A stretch of DNA of 64,000 bases from Desulfosoma sp. Lineage in GTDB: Bacteria > Desulfobacterota > Syntrophobacteria > Syntrophobacterales > DSM-9756. The stretch's first letter is position 1. Every line of letters begins with the position of its first letter. A program made the translations under genes and the position numbers. Of this stretch, positions 53,201 through 63,028 are shown in pieces. The notes under the pieces are model-generated. The model was not told the DNA's origin and did not search any database. It saw nothing but the letters and a program-made list of their open reading frames with translations. The stretch lies in the NCBI GenBank assembly GCA_037481875.1, contig JBBFKY010000009.1:87364-151363 (forward strand), read 5' to 3'.

Positions 53201-55316
53201 GCGCAGCGGTCGGGCGGGCCGGCGTGGCGACCCCTCTCTGGTGCTAACCTACTGTTCCGCGCGCAGTGGCCACGACCAATACTTCTTTCGACGCCGTGGG
53301 GCAATGGTGGCTGGCGCGGTCAAAAGCCCTAAGCTCGACTTGGGCAATGAAGACCTGGTGCGCGCCCACGTCTACGCCGTTTGGCTGGCCAAGACAGGCC
53401 TTCGTCTAGGCAGTGCCATTGACGACGTCATTGAGCTGAACCCATGGCCCGAGCTGCCCCTCAAGGAGGAAGTGCGAGCCCAAATAGAACTCAGCGAGCT
53501 TCGCCTCGCCGAATGCCTTGCTGAAGCAAGGGAAATCTTGAACGCTTGCGGAGAGGATTTGGCTGAAAGCGGTTGGTATACGGACCAGTGGTTAGAAGAA
53601 CTTCTCCGAACTGCGCCCAAAGCTTTTGATGCTGCCTTCGACCGTTGGCGCGAGCTTTATCGCGCGGCCATAAGTCAGCTTGAAAGCGCCCAAAAGGATT
53701 TACTGCGTTCTCGCCGCCGTGAAGCGCAGGAGGAAGCCCAGCGGCTCCAGGAGGAGGCTATCCGTCAGCGCAACCTTCTAATAAATCAAGCCAAAAATGA
53801 GGAGTCCGACTTCTACCCATACCGATACCTGGCCAGCGAGGGCTTTCTACCTGGATACAACTTTCCACGTCTGCCTTTGCGCGCCTTCATACCACGCAAC
53901 GAAGGAGAATTCATCAGCCGGCCTCGGTTTTTGGCTCTTCGGGAATTCGGACCCGACAATATCATTTACCACAATGGGGCCAAGTACGAAGTGAAGCGCT
54001 TCATTGCTCCGCCCGGCGGACTGGCTCAGCGGCAGCGTACCGTCAAGCTTTGTCGTATGTGTGGCTACTATCATGAGGATGCCACGGCTGATCTCTGCAG
54101 CCACTGTGGTGTGCGGTTTGACGCCGAAACGAGCGAGGTGGCAGTACTGTTAGAGATGCCAAACGTGCGCGCCAGGCGGCGGGAGCGGATCACTTGCGAG
54201 GAAGAAGAGCGCATCCGGCGCGGTTATCGCATAACCACACATTTTCGGTTCGCTCTCTTGCCCGGCGGCCGGGAGCGCCGGGTGGAGGCTACAGTGAATG
54301 ACGAGACCAATAATCCGCTGCTGCGTCTAGTGTACGGGTCTTCGGCTACACTCTACCGAGTCAACCACGGCTGGCGCCATCGCCCCGAAACCGAGCACTT
54401 TGTCGTCGACTTTAACAGTGGGGAGATATGGCGACCGCTTTCCGAAGGCGAGGAACTTGAAGACTGGGCGGTGGAACTCCCTAGTACCTCTAAGGCCCGG
54501 GAGGTAGTCCGCCTGATGGTATGGAACACCGAGAATATCCTTTTAGTTTACCCGCTCGATCCCGCTTGGCGGGGAAACACGGACTTCTTGGCCACCCTTC
54601 AGTATGCTCTCCAACGAGGCATAGAAACCGTCTTTGAGGTGGAAGAAAGCGAGTTGGACTCGGAACGCATAGGCGAAGACACATACCGCGGCATCCTCTA
54701 CTGGGAAGCGGCCGAAGGGGGCGTCGGGGTTCTTCGGCAACTGGTCCAGGATCCCAGAGCATTAGCGGCCGTAGCCCGTGCCGCTCTGAAGCGCTGCCAC
54801 TTCAGCGTGGACGAAAACAATGGCGACTCGTGCGCCCGCGCCTGCTATCACTGCCTACTGTCGTACTACAACCAGATAGACCACCAGCTTCTGGATCGCC
54901 GGCTCATCCGGGAGGCCCTGGAGCGTCTGAGCCGCTCTTACACCGAATGGCATAGGGCCGAGCGCAACCTCGATGATCATTACCGCTGGCTGCGCTCTCT
55001 TACGGACTTGCGCTCAGAGCTAGAGCGACGTTTCATTGACCTACTCTATCACACGGGCCACCGTCTGCCTGACGAGGCGCAAAAGGCTGTGGCCAACTTA
55101 CCCTGCATTCCGGACTTCTTCTACGAACCCAATATCTGCGTCTTCTGCGACGGCGCAGTACACGACGAATCCGCCCAGAGGCAGCGGGATGCCGTAAGCC
55201 GGGCCGAACTTCGGGATCTTGGCTACCGGGTGGTGGTCATTCGCTACGACCGGGACCTCGAGGAACAGGTCCAAGCCTACCCGGATATCTTCGGCGAAGG
55301 GAGGAGGAGTGGATGA
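50211..55316 (+). CDS. Large helicase-DUF1998-nuclease fusion (DISARM DrmA/DrmB and Druantia DruE-like)
   Basis: ATG 50211 has GGGGAGG 5-6 nt upstream. Of 1701 residues, 100-300 form a DEAD/DEAH helicase with Walker A 'TSGTGSGKS' (108-116), 'DELH' (231-234) and 'GTSAT' (264-268). About 960-1010 contain motif VI in 'NYAQRSGRAGRRGDPS'. Zinc-ribbon pairs occur near 460 and 565 (CRQCG, CLACG), and another near 1280 (CRMCG..CSHCG). About 1500-1570 is DUF1998 ('EAAEGGVGVLRQL', 'CARACYHCLLSYYNQ'). The last 90 residues ('IPDFFYEPNICVFCDGAVHD' ... 'LGYRVVVIRY') look like a Vsr/DUF559-type PD-(D/E)xK nuclease. In DISARM the helicase and DUF1998 parts are separate genes. Overlaps the next gene by ATGA. 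Confidence 0.8.
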   Translation: MSIFEYASSVVSDYQNYVRSFFNIADERISQIVEQELFALETLWPEALVQLNPPYELTTSVGELCRQSKLHPACADIFCDDNGRPFILYYHQEEAIECALRGESYVVTSGTGSGKSLTYFIPIFDAVLRANPAEARVRAIIVYPMNALVNSQHNALLELRDRYERRTGQPLPVRFAKYTGQEKGPERREILDCPPHILLTNYMMLELILVRPQERHFVHRAVAGIDFLVFDELHTYRGRQGADVALLIRRLRQRCGNPNLIYIGTSATMVGGEEIGSGERRQAVADFASKIFGVTVLPGNVIQERFRPLTTLVGVDAQPLRGAVQAPLPETLEELRKHPLSWWIERNLGFRIAPDGTSERCPPVTLSEAARRLAEDTGLEEVRCREALRAALLRGTTLKVDGDNPLFALKLHQFVGQGQAVYATLEPPTVRYLTLEGQYYAPEGEENRVLFPLEFCRQCGQAYYNVWLAKESSLFLPREPEGEFFAPETEIMPGYLVLADEVGDWTADAEHLPPEWLDDRGRVKSHYRQGVPREVWVKPDGALAYEESSGAIRAFFQPKPFRLCLACGETYSGRDREFRKLGRLSSEGRSSATTVLSVAALLHAAQHGIREEHRKVLSFTDNRQDASLQAGHFNDFVRYSLLRAALYRALETKGQLDHVNVADEVLAILDLSLADVSNCPVHPQSPVGRKRWEAFRTLIEYRLYEDLQRAWRVVQPNLEQCGLLVIDYLGLKELCEDETRWHTCPVLAPHTAEKRYQVLHTFLNYIRYHLAINARVLSEREQQQLRRQLGQSEEEKWVHEKWWEPDEWLRPAARFILSGTTDLRLQKRSLSGKTRLGRYLRRDLRLSPEAYNEFVLQMVDILCSQGLLVRRQEGGEDYIQIEVGCLLWRLGDGTPPPPDPVYSRRVESPAYIEVQRKVNAFFRDFYRIAAAHLKGIEGREHTAQISNDVRQEREQRFREGDLKCLFCSPTMELGIDIADLRVVHLRNVPPTPANYAQRSGRAGRRGDPSLVLTYCSARSGHDQYFFRRRGAMVAGAVKSPKLDLGNEDLVRAHVYAVWLAKTGLRLGSAIDDVIELNPWPELPLKEEVRAQIELSELRLAECLAEAREILNACGEDLAESGWYTDQWLEELLRTAPKAFDAAFDRWRELYRAAISQLESAQKDLLRSRRREAQEEAQRLQEEAIRQRNLLINQAKNEESDFYPYRYLASEGFLPGYNFPRLPLRAFIPRNEGEFISRPRFLALREFGPDNIIYHNGAKYEVKRFIAPPGGLAQRQRTVKLCRMCGYYHEDATADLCSHCGVRFDAETSEVAVLLEMPNVRARRRERITCEEEERIRRGYRITTHFRFALLPGGRERRVEATVNDETNNPLLRLVYGSSATLYRVNHGWRHRPETEHFVVDFNSGEIWRPLSEGEELEDWAVELPSTSKAREVVRLMVWNTENILLVYPLDPAWRGNTDFLATLQYALQRGIETVFEVEESELDSERIGEDTYRGILYWEAAEGGVGVLRQLVQDPRALAAVARAALKRCHFSVDENNGDSCARACYHCLLSYYNQIDHQLLDRRLIREALERLSRSYTEWHRAERNLDDHYRWLRSLTDLRSELERRFIDLLYHTGHRLPDEAQKAVANLPCIPDFFYEPNICVFCDGAVHDESAQRQRDAVSRAELRDLGYRVVVIRYDRDLEEQVQAYPDIFGEGRRSG

Positions 55317-58165
55317 GCGTGCAAATGGCTGTAGGAAGTATTGTACGCTGCCGCGGCCGCGAATGGGTGGTGTTACCTTCCAGGGAGCCGGAAGTGATAT
55401 ACTTGCGACCGGTGGCCGGTGATGAAGATGAAGCCTGCGGTATCTACCACCCTTTAGTGGAAGATGGGGTTGAGCAGCTTGAACCCGCAACCTTCCCCCT
55501 GCCCACACCTGAGGATGCGGGGGACGCGGTAGCCACCAGGCTCCTGTGGGATGCCGCCCGGCTTGCTTTACGCGACGGCGCCGGACCCCTGCGTTCCTTG
55601 GCCAGAATTTCGGTGCGGCCTCGAGCCTATCAGTTCGTGCCCTTACTAATGGCTTTGAGGCTTGACCCGGTGAGGATCCTAATTGCCGACGACGTAGGCG
55701 TCGGCAAAACCATAGAGGCCCTTCTTATCGCCCGAGAACTTCTTGACCGCGGGGAGGTCCGCCGTCTCTGCGTCCTCTGCCCGCCTTACCTCTGTGACCA
55801 ATGGCAAATGGAACTAGCGGAAAAATTTCATCTTGAAGCAGTGGTGGTTCGCTCCGGTACGGTAAGTCGTCTGGAGCGCTCTCTGCCCCCGGGCGAGCCC
55901 AGCATCTTTAAGTATTATCCTCATCTGGTGGTTAGCATTGATTACGTCAAATCGGACCGGCACCGCCCAGAGTTCCTAACCCATTGCCCCGAATTGGTCA
56001 TTGTGGACGAAGCTCATGGTGCTGCCTAACCGGGCACGGCTTCCAAAGGCCAGCAGCAGCGGCACGAGCTGTTACGACGACTGGCGGCCAATGAAAAACT
56101 CCATTTAGTGCTTCTCACTGCCACCCCTCACAGCGGCATCGAGGCGTCCTTTGTCTCACTCTTGGCCCTCCTAAAGCCTTCTTTTGCCAGCCTTAACTTT
56201 CGGCGCCTTACCGAAGAGGAGCGGAAAGAGGTGGCCTACCATTTCGTCCAGCGGCGCCGGCCCGACATCGTTAAGTGGCTGGACGAAGTGACCTCCTTCC
56301 CTGAACGAGAGAACGTCGAGGAAACGTACGACCTCTCCCCGGCATACCGAAAGCTTTTTGACCAAGTCTTTCATTTCAGCCGCGAGCTAGTGCGCACCGG
56401 CGAGACCCTCTCTGGCTGGCGCCGTCGCATCCGCTACTGGGCTGCCCTGTCCATCTTGCGCTGCGTGATGTCGAGCCCCGCGGCAGCCGCTGCTGCCTTA
56501 AGCAAAAAGGTCGCAGTCGAGGCTGAAATCCAGGAAGAGACGGACGCAGCCTATGCTCCTTTCATCTACGACCCGACAGACGAGGAGCCTTTGGACGTGG
56601 AACCTTCGCACGTGGTGGAGCAGGGCGAGGCTGAGCTGCCCGAAAGCGGCCGCCGCAAGCTGAGGCAGTTCGCCCGCCTAGCCGAAGAACTTTTGGCCAG
56701 CGGCGCGGATACCAAGATTGTTCGTTGTGCCGAGGTCGTGGAAAAGCTCTTGGGCCTCGGCTTTCATCCCATTATCTGGTGCCGTTTTATTGAAACGGCC
56801 AAATACGTCGCTTCTGAACTTGCCCGTCGGCTCGTCCCCGCCTTCCCAAACCTGGTGGTGGAGGCGGTCACCGGCAACCTGCCCGAGGAAGATCGGACCC
56901 TCCGCGTGGAGGAACTGGCGCGTAAATCGCCCCGGGTATTGGTGGCCACCGACTGTCTGAGCGAGGGCATCAACCTGCAGGAGCACTTTACCGCCGTTCT
57001 GCATTATGATCTCCCTTGGAACCCGAACCGCCTAGAGCAACGGGAAGGCCGTGTGGACCGTTTCGGGCAACAGGCGCCGAAGGTCCGAGCCGTGCTCTTC
57101 TACGGCCGCGACAATCCCATAGACGGCGCTGTACTCGAGGTGCTTCTGCGCAAAGCAGAAGAAATTAGGAAGAGCCTTGGCGTGGCAGTGCCAGTGCCGG
57201 CAGACAGCGAATCGGTTTTGGAAGCGGTCTTCAAAGCCGTAATGACCCGGGTAGAGGGGGCGACCTCAGGGTGGCGGCAGCTGCGGCTGTTTTCTGACAA
57301 GACGGTTCTCGATTTCCACCGTCGTTGGCACGAGGCCGCCGGTCGGGAAAAGGAAAGTCGGAGCCGGTTTGCCCAAGGAGCCATAAAACCCGACGAGGTC
57401 GAGCGGGAGCTTGCCGAGACCGACCACGTTTTGGGTGATCCGGAGGCAGTGCGGCGATTTGTCTTAAATGCCTGCCAGCGTTTGGGCCTAAAAGTGGAGG
57501 CAGCGAGCGACGGCACCTATCTACTCTCAGTGCCCTCGGGGCTCAGGTTACCTTCTCTGGTGGATGAGGCTCTGCCAGCCAGACCCTGGCGGGTGTCCTT
57601 CACCTCCCCACCGCCCAAAGGCGCAGCATGGCTGGGAAGAAACCACGCTTTTGTGGGCGCCATGGCTCAGTGGATCCTAGAAAGCGCCTTGGCGGGTGCT
57701 AGCCAGGCGGGGGCCCGCTGCGGGGTGGTGCGCACAACTGAGGTGGAGCGCCGCACCGTACTCCTATTACTCCGCCTGCGTTACCTTTTGGAGCAGCCTG
57801 ACCGCCCGCTGCTTCTAGCCGAGGAGGTAGCCGTGTTCGCCTTCCAAGGTTATCCGCCCGGACGCCTGGTCTTCTTGTCCGAAGAGGAAGCGCACCACCT
57901 TTTGCTACGTGCTCGTCCTGACGTGCTCGTGCCTCAGGGCGAGCGGCGGGAGGTGTTAAGTGAGGTTCTGGGCTGGTGGGAGGTACTACTGCCCTACCTC
58001 AAAGAACGGGCTAACGCACGGGCGCGGCGGGTATTTGATGCCCATCGCAGGGTGCGGGCAGCAGCGGGACTGGCACGCCGAGGCTTGGCAGTTCAACCGC
58101 AGTTTCCTCCGGACTTGTTGGGGGTTCTGGTCCTACTTCCCATTGCGCAAGGAGTGATGAGGTAA
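55313..58165 (+). pseudogene. SNF2-type helicase (DISARM DrmD-like), interrupted by an in-frame TAA
   Basis: ATG 55313 overlaps the previous TGA. The frame is intact except for TAA at 56027-56029, right after Walker B 'VIVDEAHGAA'. Before it is 'ADDVGVGKTIEALLIARELL' (Walker A); after it, same frame, are 'LLTATPHSG' (motif III), 'DCLSEGINLQ' and 'REGRVDRFGQQAP' (motif VI). Restored, it would be 950 residues. The downstream part could start at GTG 56108 but would lack Walker A. A single base change (for example GAA or CAA to TAA) explains it. It is either a recent loss of function, a read-through site, or a base error. Confidence 0.75.
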
Positions 58166-58166
58166 A

Positions 58167-61100
58167 GTGCGCTTTCCATGCTTAAGAATTGAAGGCGGGT
58201 TGATTGCCGCCGATCTTCTCGACCACATTTACGAGGGCAGCGCCCCAGGTCAGACTGCTGCTGACTTCGGCCTGAGGGCTCGCTTGGAAAACGAGATTTC
58301 CGGCGCTTGGCAGGTGGCGCTTGAGTACTGGGCAGCTTTTCAGCAGCGCCTAGAGCGCCTTCCGGAAACTGACCCGGCCACCACTATCACCCGAGACCAA
58401 TGGATCATTCCGCTCTTGAGCCTTTTGGACTATGAACCGGTCTACGTTCCACGGGCGGCCCAGATAGAGGGCAAGACCTATGCCGTCTCCCACCGTGCCG
58501 ATGCGAGTGAGAACGCGCCACCTGTGCACGTGGTAGGCTGCCGCCTAGTTTTAGACCGGCGCCCAGAGAGCGGTCGGCCTCGGCTAGCGCCCCATTCCCT
58601 CTTGCAAGAGTACCTAAACCGTAGCGAGCACCTTTGGGGCGTGGTCACCAACGGCTTTCTTCTGCGGCTTTTACGCCAGACCACCCGCCTTACCCGGCCC
58701 ACTTACATTGAGTTCGACCTCCGGGAGATGATGGGTGGCAAAAACTTTGCCGATTTCTCCCTGTTTTACAGGTTAGCCCACCGCTCCCGCCTGCCACGAG
58801 ACGACGCGGCGGCATGCTGGCTTGAGCGCTACTACCTCGAGACCATCAAACAGGGCGGCCGAGTGCGCGATCGCCTGCGAGAGAGCGTGAAGAATGCTAT
58901 TACCATCTTGGGAACGGCCTTTCTTGAGCACCCCGCCAACAATGACCTGAGGGAAAAGGTCCGCACTGGCCAGTTAGACGCGGTAGACTACTACCAAGAA
59001 CTTCTGCGCCTCATTTATCGCATGCTTTTCCTCTTGGTTGCCGAAGAGCGTGAGCTCCTCACCGCTAACCCAGTGTACCGGCGGCACTACAGCATCAGCC
59101 GGCTTCGGAACCTTTGCGAAAACCGCCGGGTCTGGAACCATCATACCGACCTGTGGGAGGCTGCTAAGATCGCTTTTCGCCTTTTAAGTGACGAAAACCA
59201 CGGGGTTAAGCTAGGTTTGCCTCCACTCAACGGACCGCTCTTCGATCCACAAGGCACCAAGAACATCAACGAATTGGCCCTTACCAACCAAGCCTTCCTG
59301 AAGGCCTTCTGGTATCTCTCCATGTACCAGGAAAACGAGCGGGCTCCGTGGCGACGGGTCAACTACGCCGCTCTGGATGTGGAGGAGCTTGGTAGTGTTT
59401 ACGAAAGCCTTCTGGAATACCACCCGGATCTGAAAGCGGCTAGTTCTGAGATGGCTTTTAACCTACTGGTCGGGATGGAGCGCAAATCCACAGGCTCGTA
59501 CTACACCCCGCGCACTCTGGTGGATGAGCTAGTGGCCAGCGCGCTGGTTCCGGTCCTCCACGATCGGTTGGCGGGCAAGAACACTCAGGAAGAAAGGGAG
59601 CCGACCATCCTTTCCATTAAAGTCTGCGACCCCGCCTGCGGATCGGGCCATTTTCTCTTGGCCGCGGCTAGGCGCTTGGGCTTGGAACTTGCCCGTGTGC
59701 GCAGTGAGGTTGACGAACCGTCACCAGAGGCAGTCCGGGAGGCAATCCGTGAGGTCATCGCTCATTGTCTTTACGGCGTGGACAAGAATCCAATGGCCGT
59801 GGAACTCTGCAAGGTGGCCTTATGGATTGAAGGGCACCTACCAGGAAAACCGCTCACTTTCCTCGACCACCGCATCCGCTGCGGCGACTCTCTGTTGGGG
59901 GTCTTCGACCTATCCGTGCTGGGAAAGGGCATCCCGGACGAGGCCTTCGCCCCTGTAGAGGGCGACGACAAGGCCGTGGCACGGTCCCTGGTCAGAAAAA
60001 ACAGGAAAGAGCGACTCGGCCAGACGAGGCGGCGTCTTCCCAAATTGGCCGATCTGGGGTGCTTCCTGGAAGAAACAGCACCGCTACTGGCCCTTCCAGA
60101 CAGCACCCTCGAGGTGGTTAGGGAGAAGACCAAAGCTTATCAGATCATGCGCAAAGAAGAGCCTCTACGTCGCCATCTCAGCGCCTGCCATCTCTGGACC
60201 GCCGCTTTCTTTACTAGGCTGAACAGAAACGTTGACCACGTCCCTCTCAGCGGAGACCTAGATGCTTTTCTCAACGGCCATGAGGACCGCCGGCTCACTG
60301 AAAAAGCCAGGAAACTGGCGGAAAAACACCGCTTCTTCCACTGGCCCCTGGAATTCCCCGAGGTTTCTAAGGATGGCGGTTTTGATGTGGTGCTCTGCAA
60401 CCCTCCCTGGGAGCGCATCAAGCTCCAAGAGGAGGAGTTTTTTGCTACCCGGGATACAGAGATTGCCAGAGCTCTCAATAAGGCAGAGCGACGGCGGCTG
60501 ATTCAAGCCCTTCCGAATAATCGCCCTGCTCTCTGGCAGGAATATCAAGAAGCCAAGCACGCTGCCGAAGCGCAAAGCAAATTCCTGCGGGGCAGCGGCC
60601 GCTTTCCGCTTACCGCCCGGGGTGACATCAACACTTACAGCATTTTTGCTGAGCTTTTTTCGCAGCTTCTTCGTCCGTGCGGCCGCGCCGGCGTGGTACT
60701 CCCCACGGGCATCGCCACCGATGACACCAACAAGCACTTCTTCGCCCACCTGGTGGAGACCGGGCGGCTGGTGAGCCTTTATGATTTCGAAAACCGTGAG
60801 AGAGTTTTTCCGGCAGTAGTTAGTCTTTACAAATTCTCCCTGCTTACCATTCGGGGCCGGACGGAAGAGAAGACTCCGCAGCGCTTTGCTTTCTTCCTCA
60901 CCCGCACCGAGCAATTGCGCGACGGTCGCCGCGTCTTTGAGATGAGCCCGGAAGACTTGGCCCTCTTTAACCCAAACACCGGCACCTGCCCTGTGTTTCG
61001 CACTCGCGAAGACGCTGAACTCACCAAGAAAATCTATCGGCGCGTGCCTGTGCTGGTAAACGAGAGGACAGGAGAGAACCCATGGGGCGTAAGGTTTATG

Positions 61101-62171
61101 ACAATGTTTCATATGGCCAACGACAGCCACCTTTTCCGAACCACGCAAGACCTAGAGGGCCAAGGATATGTGCTTATGCGCGGCCGAGACCTTGGCCGGC
61201 CCGACGGTCTCTACTACGTGCGTGGTGACGAGGTCTGGCTGCCTCTCTACGAGGCTAAGATGATCTGGCAGTTCGACCACCGCTTTGGCACTTACAAAGG
61301 GGTACCACCAAACACCACCAGCACCCAACTCCCCACACCGCAGGAGGAAGATTGCGCTGACCCACATCATTTTGTGCTTCCGAGGTATTGGGTGAGGGAC
61401 CAGATGGTGAAGGAGCGGCTCAAGCAGCGGAACCGCAACGGCGGGCAGATTCACTGGAAGTGGGACGGCGGGTGGCTGCTGGGGTTTAGGGACGTGGCTC
61501 GTGCCACTGATGTACGCACAGCCATCTTCACCATCCTGCCGCGGGTAGGGGTGGGGCACAAGCTGCCGTTAGTCCTGTACCCAGAGGATCTGAGCGTTCT
61601 TAGGGTGATGTGTTTTCTTAACAACATGAACTCTCTTGTGTGCGACTTTGCAGCACGTCAGAAAATAGGTGGGCCCTCCCTAAGCTACTTCATATTAAAA
61701 CAGCTCCCCGTCCTGCCACCCGATAGCTACACTGTAACTGACCTCTTCTTTACCATCCCCCGCGTCCTGGAGCTGATTTACACCGCCTGGGACCTAGAAA
61801 CGTTTGCGCGAGAGGTATGGCAAGAGAGCCAACGGGAGCTGCGACAAGATATTGCCCGCCGCTGGCAGGAGTGCTGCGGGTCGTCGCTACAGGTCCATCC
61901 GGAGGCCGAAACGATCCCGCCCTTCCGCTGGAATTCTGAGCGCCGTGCCGTCATTCGTGCCGAGCTCGATGCTTATTACGCAAGGCTCTATGGGCTGACC
62001 CGCGATGAGCTACGTTACATCCTCGACCCTAAGGACGTCTTTGGCCCCGACTTCCCCGGCGAGACATTTCGTGTGCTCAAAGAAAAAGAAGAGCGCCGGT
62101 ACGGCGAATACCGTACCCGCCGTCTGGTTCTGGAGGCATGGGAGAGATTGGAGAAAAGCGAAAGTCGTTAG
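58167..62171 (+). CDS. Large adenine-type DNA methyltransferase (DISARM DrmMI-like)
   Basis: GTG 58167 begins 1 bp after the previous stop and follows GATGAGG. The 1334-residue protein has a long N-terminal domain, then motif I 'VCDPACGSGHFLLAAARRLG' at about 487 and motif IV 'VVLCNPPWERI' at about 743 (NPPW, the N6-adenine-type catalytic loop). The C-terminal half resembles target-recognition regions of Eco57I/PglX-type enzymes. DISARM class 1 uses an adenine methylase like this to mark host DNA. Its end is followed 10 bp later by the next gene. Confidence 0.8.
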   Translation: MRFPCLRIEGGLIAADLLDHIYEGSAPGQTAADFGLRARLENEISGAWQVALEYWAAFQQRLERLPETDPATTITRDQWIIPLLSLLDYEPVYVPRAAQIEGKTYAVSHRADASENAPPVHVVGCRLVLDRRPESGRPRLAPHSLLQEYLNRSEHLWGVVTNGFLLRLLRQTTRLTRPTYIEFDLREMMGGKNFADFSLFYRLAHRSRLPRDDAAACWLERYYLETIKQGGRVRDRLRESVKNAITILGTAFLEHPANNDLREKVRTGQLDAVDYYQELLRLIYRMLFLLVAEERELLTANPVYRRHYSISRLRNLCENRRVWNHHTDLWEAAKIAFRLLSDENHGVKLGLPPLNGPLFDPQGTKNINELALTNQAFLKAFWYLSMYQENERAPWRRVNYAALDVEELGSVYESLLEYHPDLKAASSEMAFNLLVGMERKSTGSYYTPRTLVDELVASALVPVLHDRLAGKNTQEEREPTILSIKVCDPACGSGHFLLAAARRLGLELARVRSEVDEPSPEAVREAIREVIAHCLYGVDKNPMAVELCKVALWIEGHLPGKPLTFLDHRIRCGDSLLGVFDLSVLGKGIPDEAFAPVEGDDKAVARSLVRKNRKERLGQTRRRLPKLADLGCFLEETAPLLALPDSTLEVVREKTKAYQIMRKEEPLRRHLSACHLWTAAFFTRLNRNVDHVPLSGDLDAFLNGHEDRRLTEKARKLAEKHRFFHWPLEFPEVSKDGGFDVVLCNPPWERIKLQEEEFFATRDTEIARALNKAERRRLIQALPNNRPALWQEYQEAKHAAEAQSKFLRGSGRFPLTARGDINTYSIFAELFSQLLRPCGRAGVVLPTGIATDDTNKHFFAHLVETGRLVSLYDFENRERVFPAVVSLYKFSLLTIRGRTEEKTPQRFAFFLTRTEQLRDGRRVFEMSPEDLALFNPNTGTCPVFRTREDAELTKKIYRRVPVLVNERTGENPWGVRFMTMFHMANDSHLFRTTQDLEGQGYVLMRGRDLGRPDGLYYVRGDEVWLPLYEAKMIWQFDHRFGTYKGVPPNTTSTQLPTPQEEDCADPHHFVLPRYWVRDQMVKERLKQRNRNGGQIHWKWDGGWLLGFRDVARATDVRTAIFTILPRVGVGHKLPLVLYPEDLSVLRVMCFLNNMNSLVCDFAARQKIGGPSLSYFILKQLPVLPPDSYTVTDLFFTIPRVLELIYTAWDLETFAREVWQESQRELRQDIARRWQECCGSSLQVHPEAETIPPFRWNSERRAVIRAELDAYYARLYGLTRDELRYILDPKDVFGPDFPGETFRVLKEKEERRYGEYRTRRLVLEAWERLEKSESR

Positions 62172-62181
62172 GGCGTTTCTC

Positions 62182-63006
62182 ATGAGCGAAGAGGGAAAAT
62201 GCCTTAGGAAGGCTAGAGGTCGCCTTGCAGAGACCGAAAATAAGGAGGGTCAGGGAATATCTCGCCGGCTAATTAGATTAAAAGGCGACGATTTCGATCT
62301 TGAAAAGCTAGGGAGAGAGTTAAGTGGTAATTCGATCGTACGGGTTTTCCGGCACGATAAGCACCATTATTTGGAGGTACTCCACAAAGCCTTCGAGACC
62401 GCGAGGCAAATTTATGACTATGCGAAGGATGTCTTGGTACCTGCAATAAACGGTATCATGAGGGTTCGCTACCCCGGCTTTCGTAACGTGGAAGTCGACG
62501 CCATAGGCGAGGAGAAAGAAGACGGTAGGATAAACCATTGCTTTTTTGTCGAAACTTCGGGTGAACTTGGAGTGCGCTCCGAGCTGGTGGCTTCCGTCGT
62601 CACAGACAATGAAACGGTTGTTCATCATATCTTCGAATCAATAGCCGGCGTGGGTGAGCGATGGCTTGAAGTTTTGTTGAAAGAAGAAGGCTGTCTAAAC
62701 GCCTTTCGTCTTTATGCAGCCAGGCCTTATGATTGGGTGACTTTGTATAAGATTTTTGAAATTGTGGAATCAGACGGTGCACCGATTACCAACTGGGTGA
62801 GTAAAAATCAAGTGAAGCGATTCACCCGGACTGCCAACAGTCCAAAGGCTGTCGGTTTAGAAAAGGCGAGGCATGGAAAGGAACGTCCATCATCCTCCGA
62901 ATCATCTTTTAAGCCGATGTCCATTCAAGAGGCCACGCGTTTAATTGGGATCATCTTGGAGCGTTGGCTTGAACAAAAAGTTTCTCAATGCGGCTCTATA
63001 GCATGA
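62182..63006 (+). CDS. Unrecognised protein at the end of the defence operon
   Basis: ATG 62182 lies 10 bp after the methylase stop, and the frame extends upstream inside the methylase gene. The 274 residues contain no motif I can name. There is an alpha-helical-looking middle ('HYLEVLHKAFETARQIYDYA') and 'SIQEATRLIGIILERWLEQK' at the end. An R-x4-H sequence at residues 57-62 (RHDKHH) could be coincidence. It shares the operon, so an accessory defence role is plausible. Confidence 0.55.
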   Translation: MSEEGKCLRKARGRLAETENKEGQGISRRLIRLKGDDFDLEKLGRELSGNSIVRVFRHDKHHYLEVLHKAFETARQIYDYAKDVLVPAINGIMRVRYPGFRNVEVDAIGEEKEDGRINHCFFVETSGELGVRSELVASVVTDNETVVHHIFESIAGVGERWLEVLLKEEGCLNAFRLYAARPYDWVTLYKIFEIVESDGAPITNWVSKNQVKRFTRTANSPKAVGLEKARHGKERPSSSESSFKPMSIQEATRLIGIILERWLEQKVSQCGSIA

Positions 63007-63028
63007 ATGCTCAACGCACTGAAACAGA

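Noticed and set aside
58167..62171. BREX PglX methyltransferase
   Set aside because: It shares the large adenine-methylase form, but no pglZ, brxC or other BREX gene is present. The helicase partners point to DISARM-like.
62182..63006. HEPN ribonuclease based on R-x4-H at residues 57-62
   Set aside because: The motif is short, near the N-terminus and not followed by a clear HEPN helix, so it is likely a chance match.
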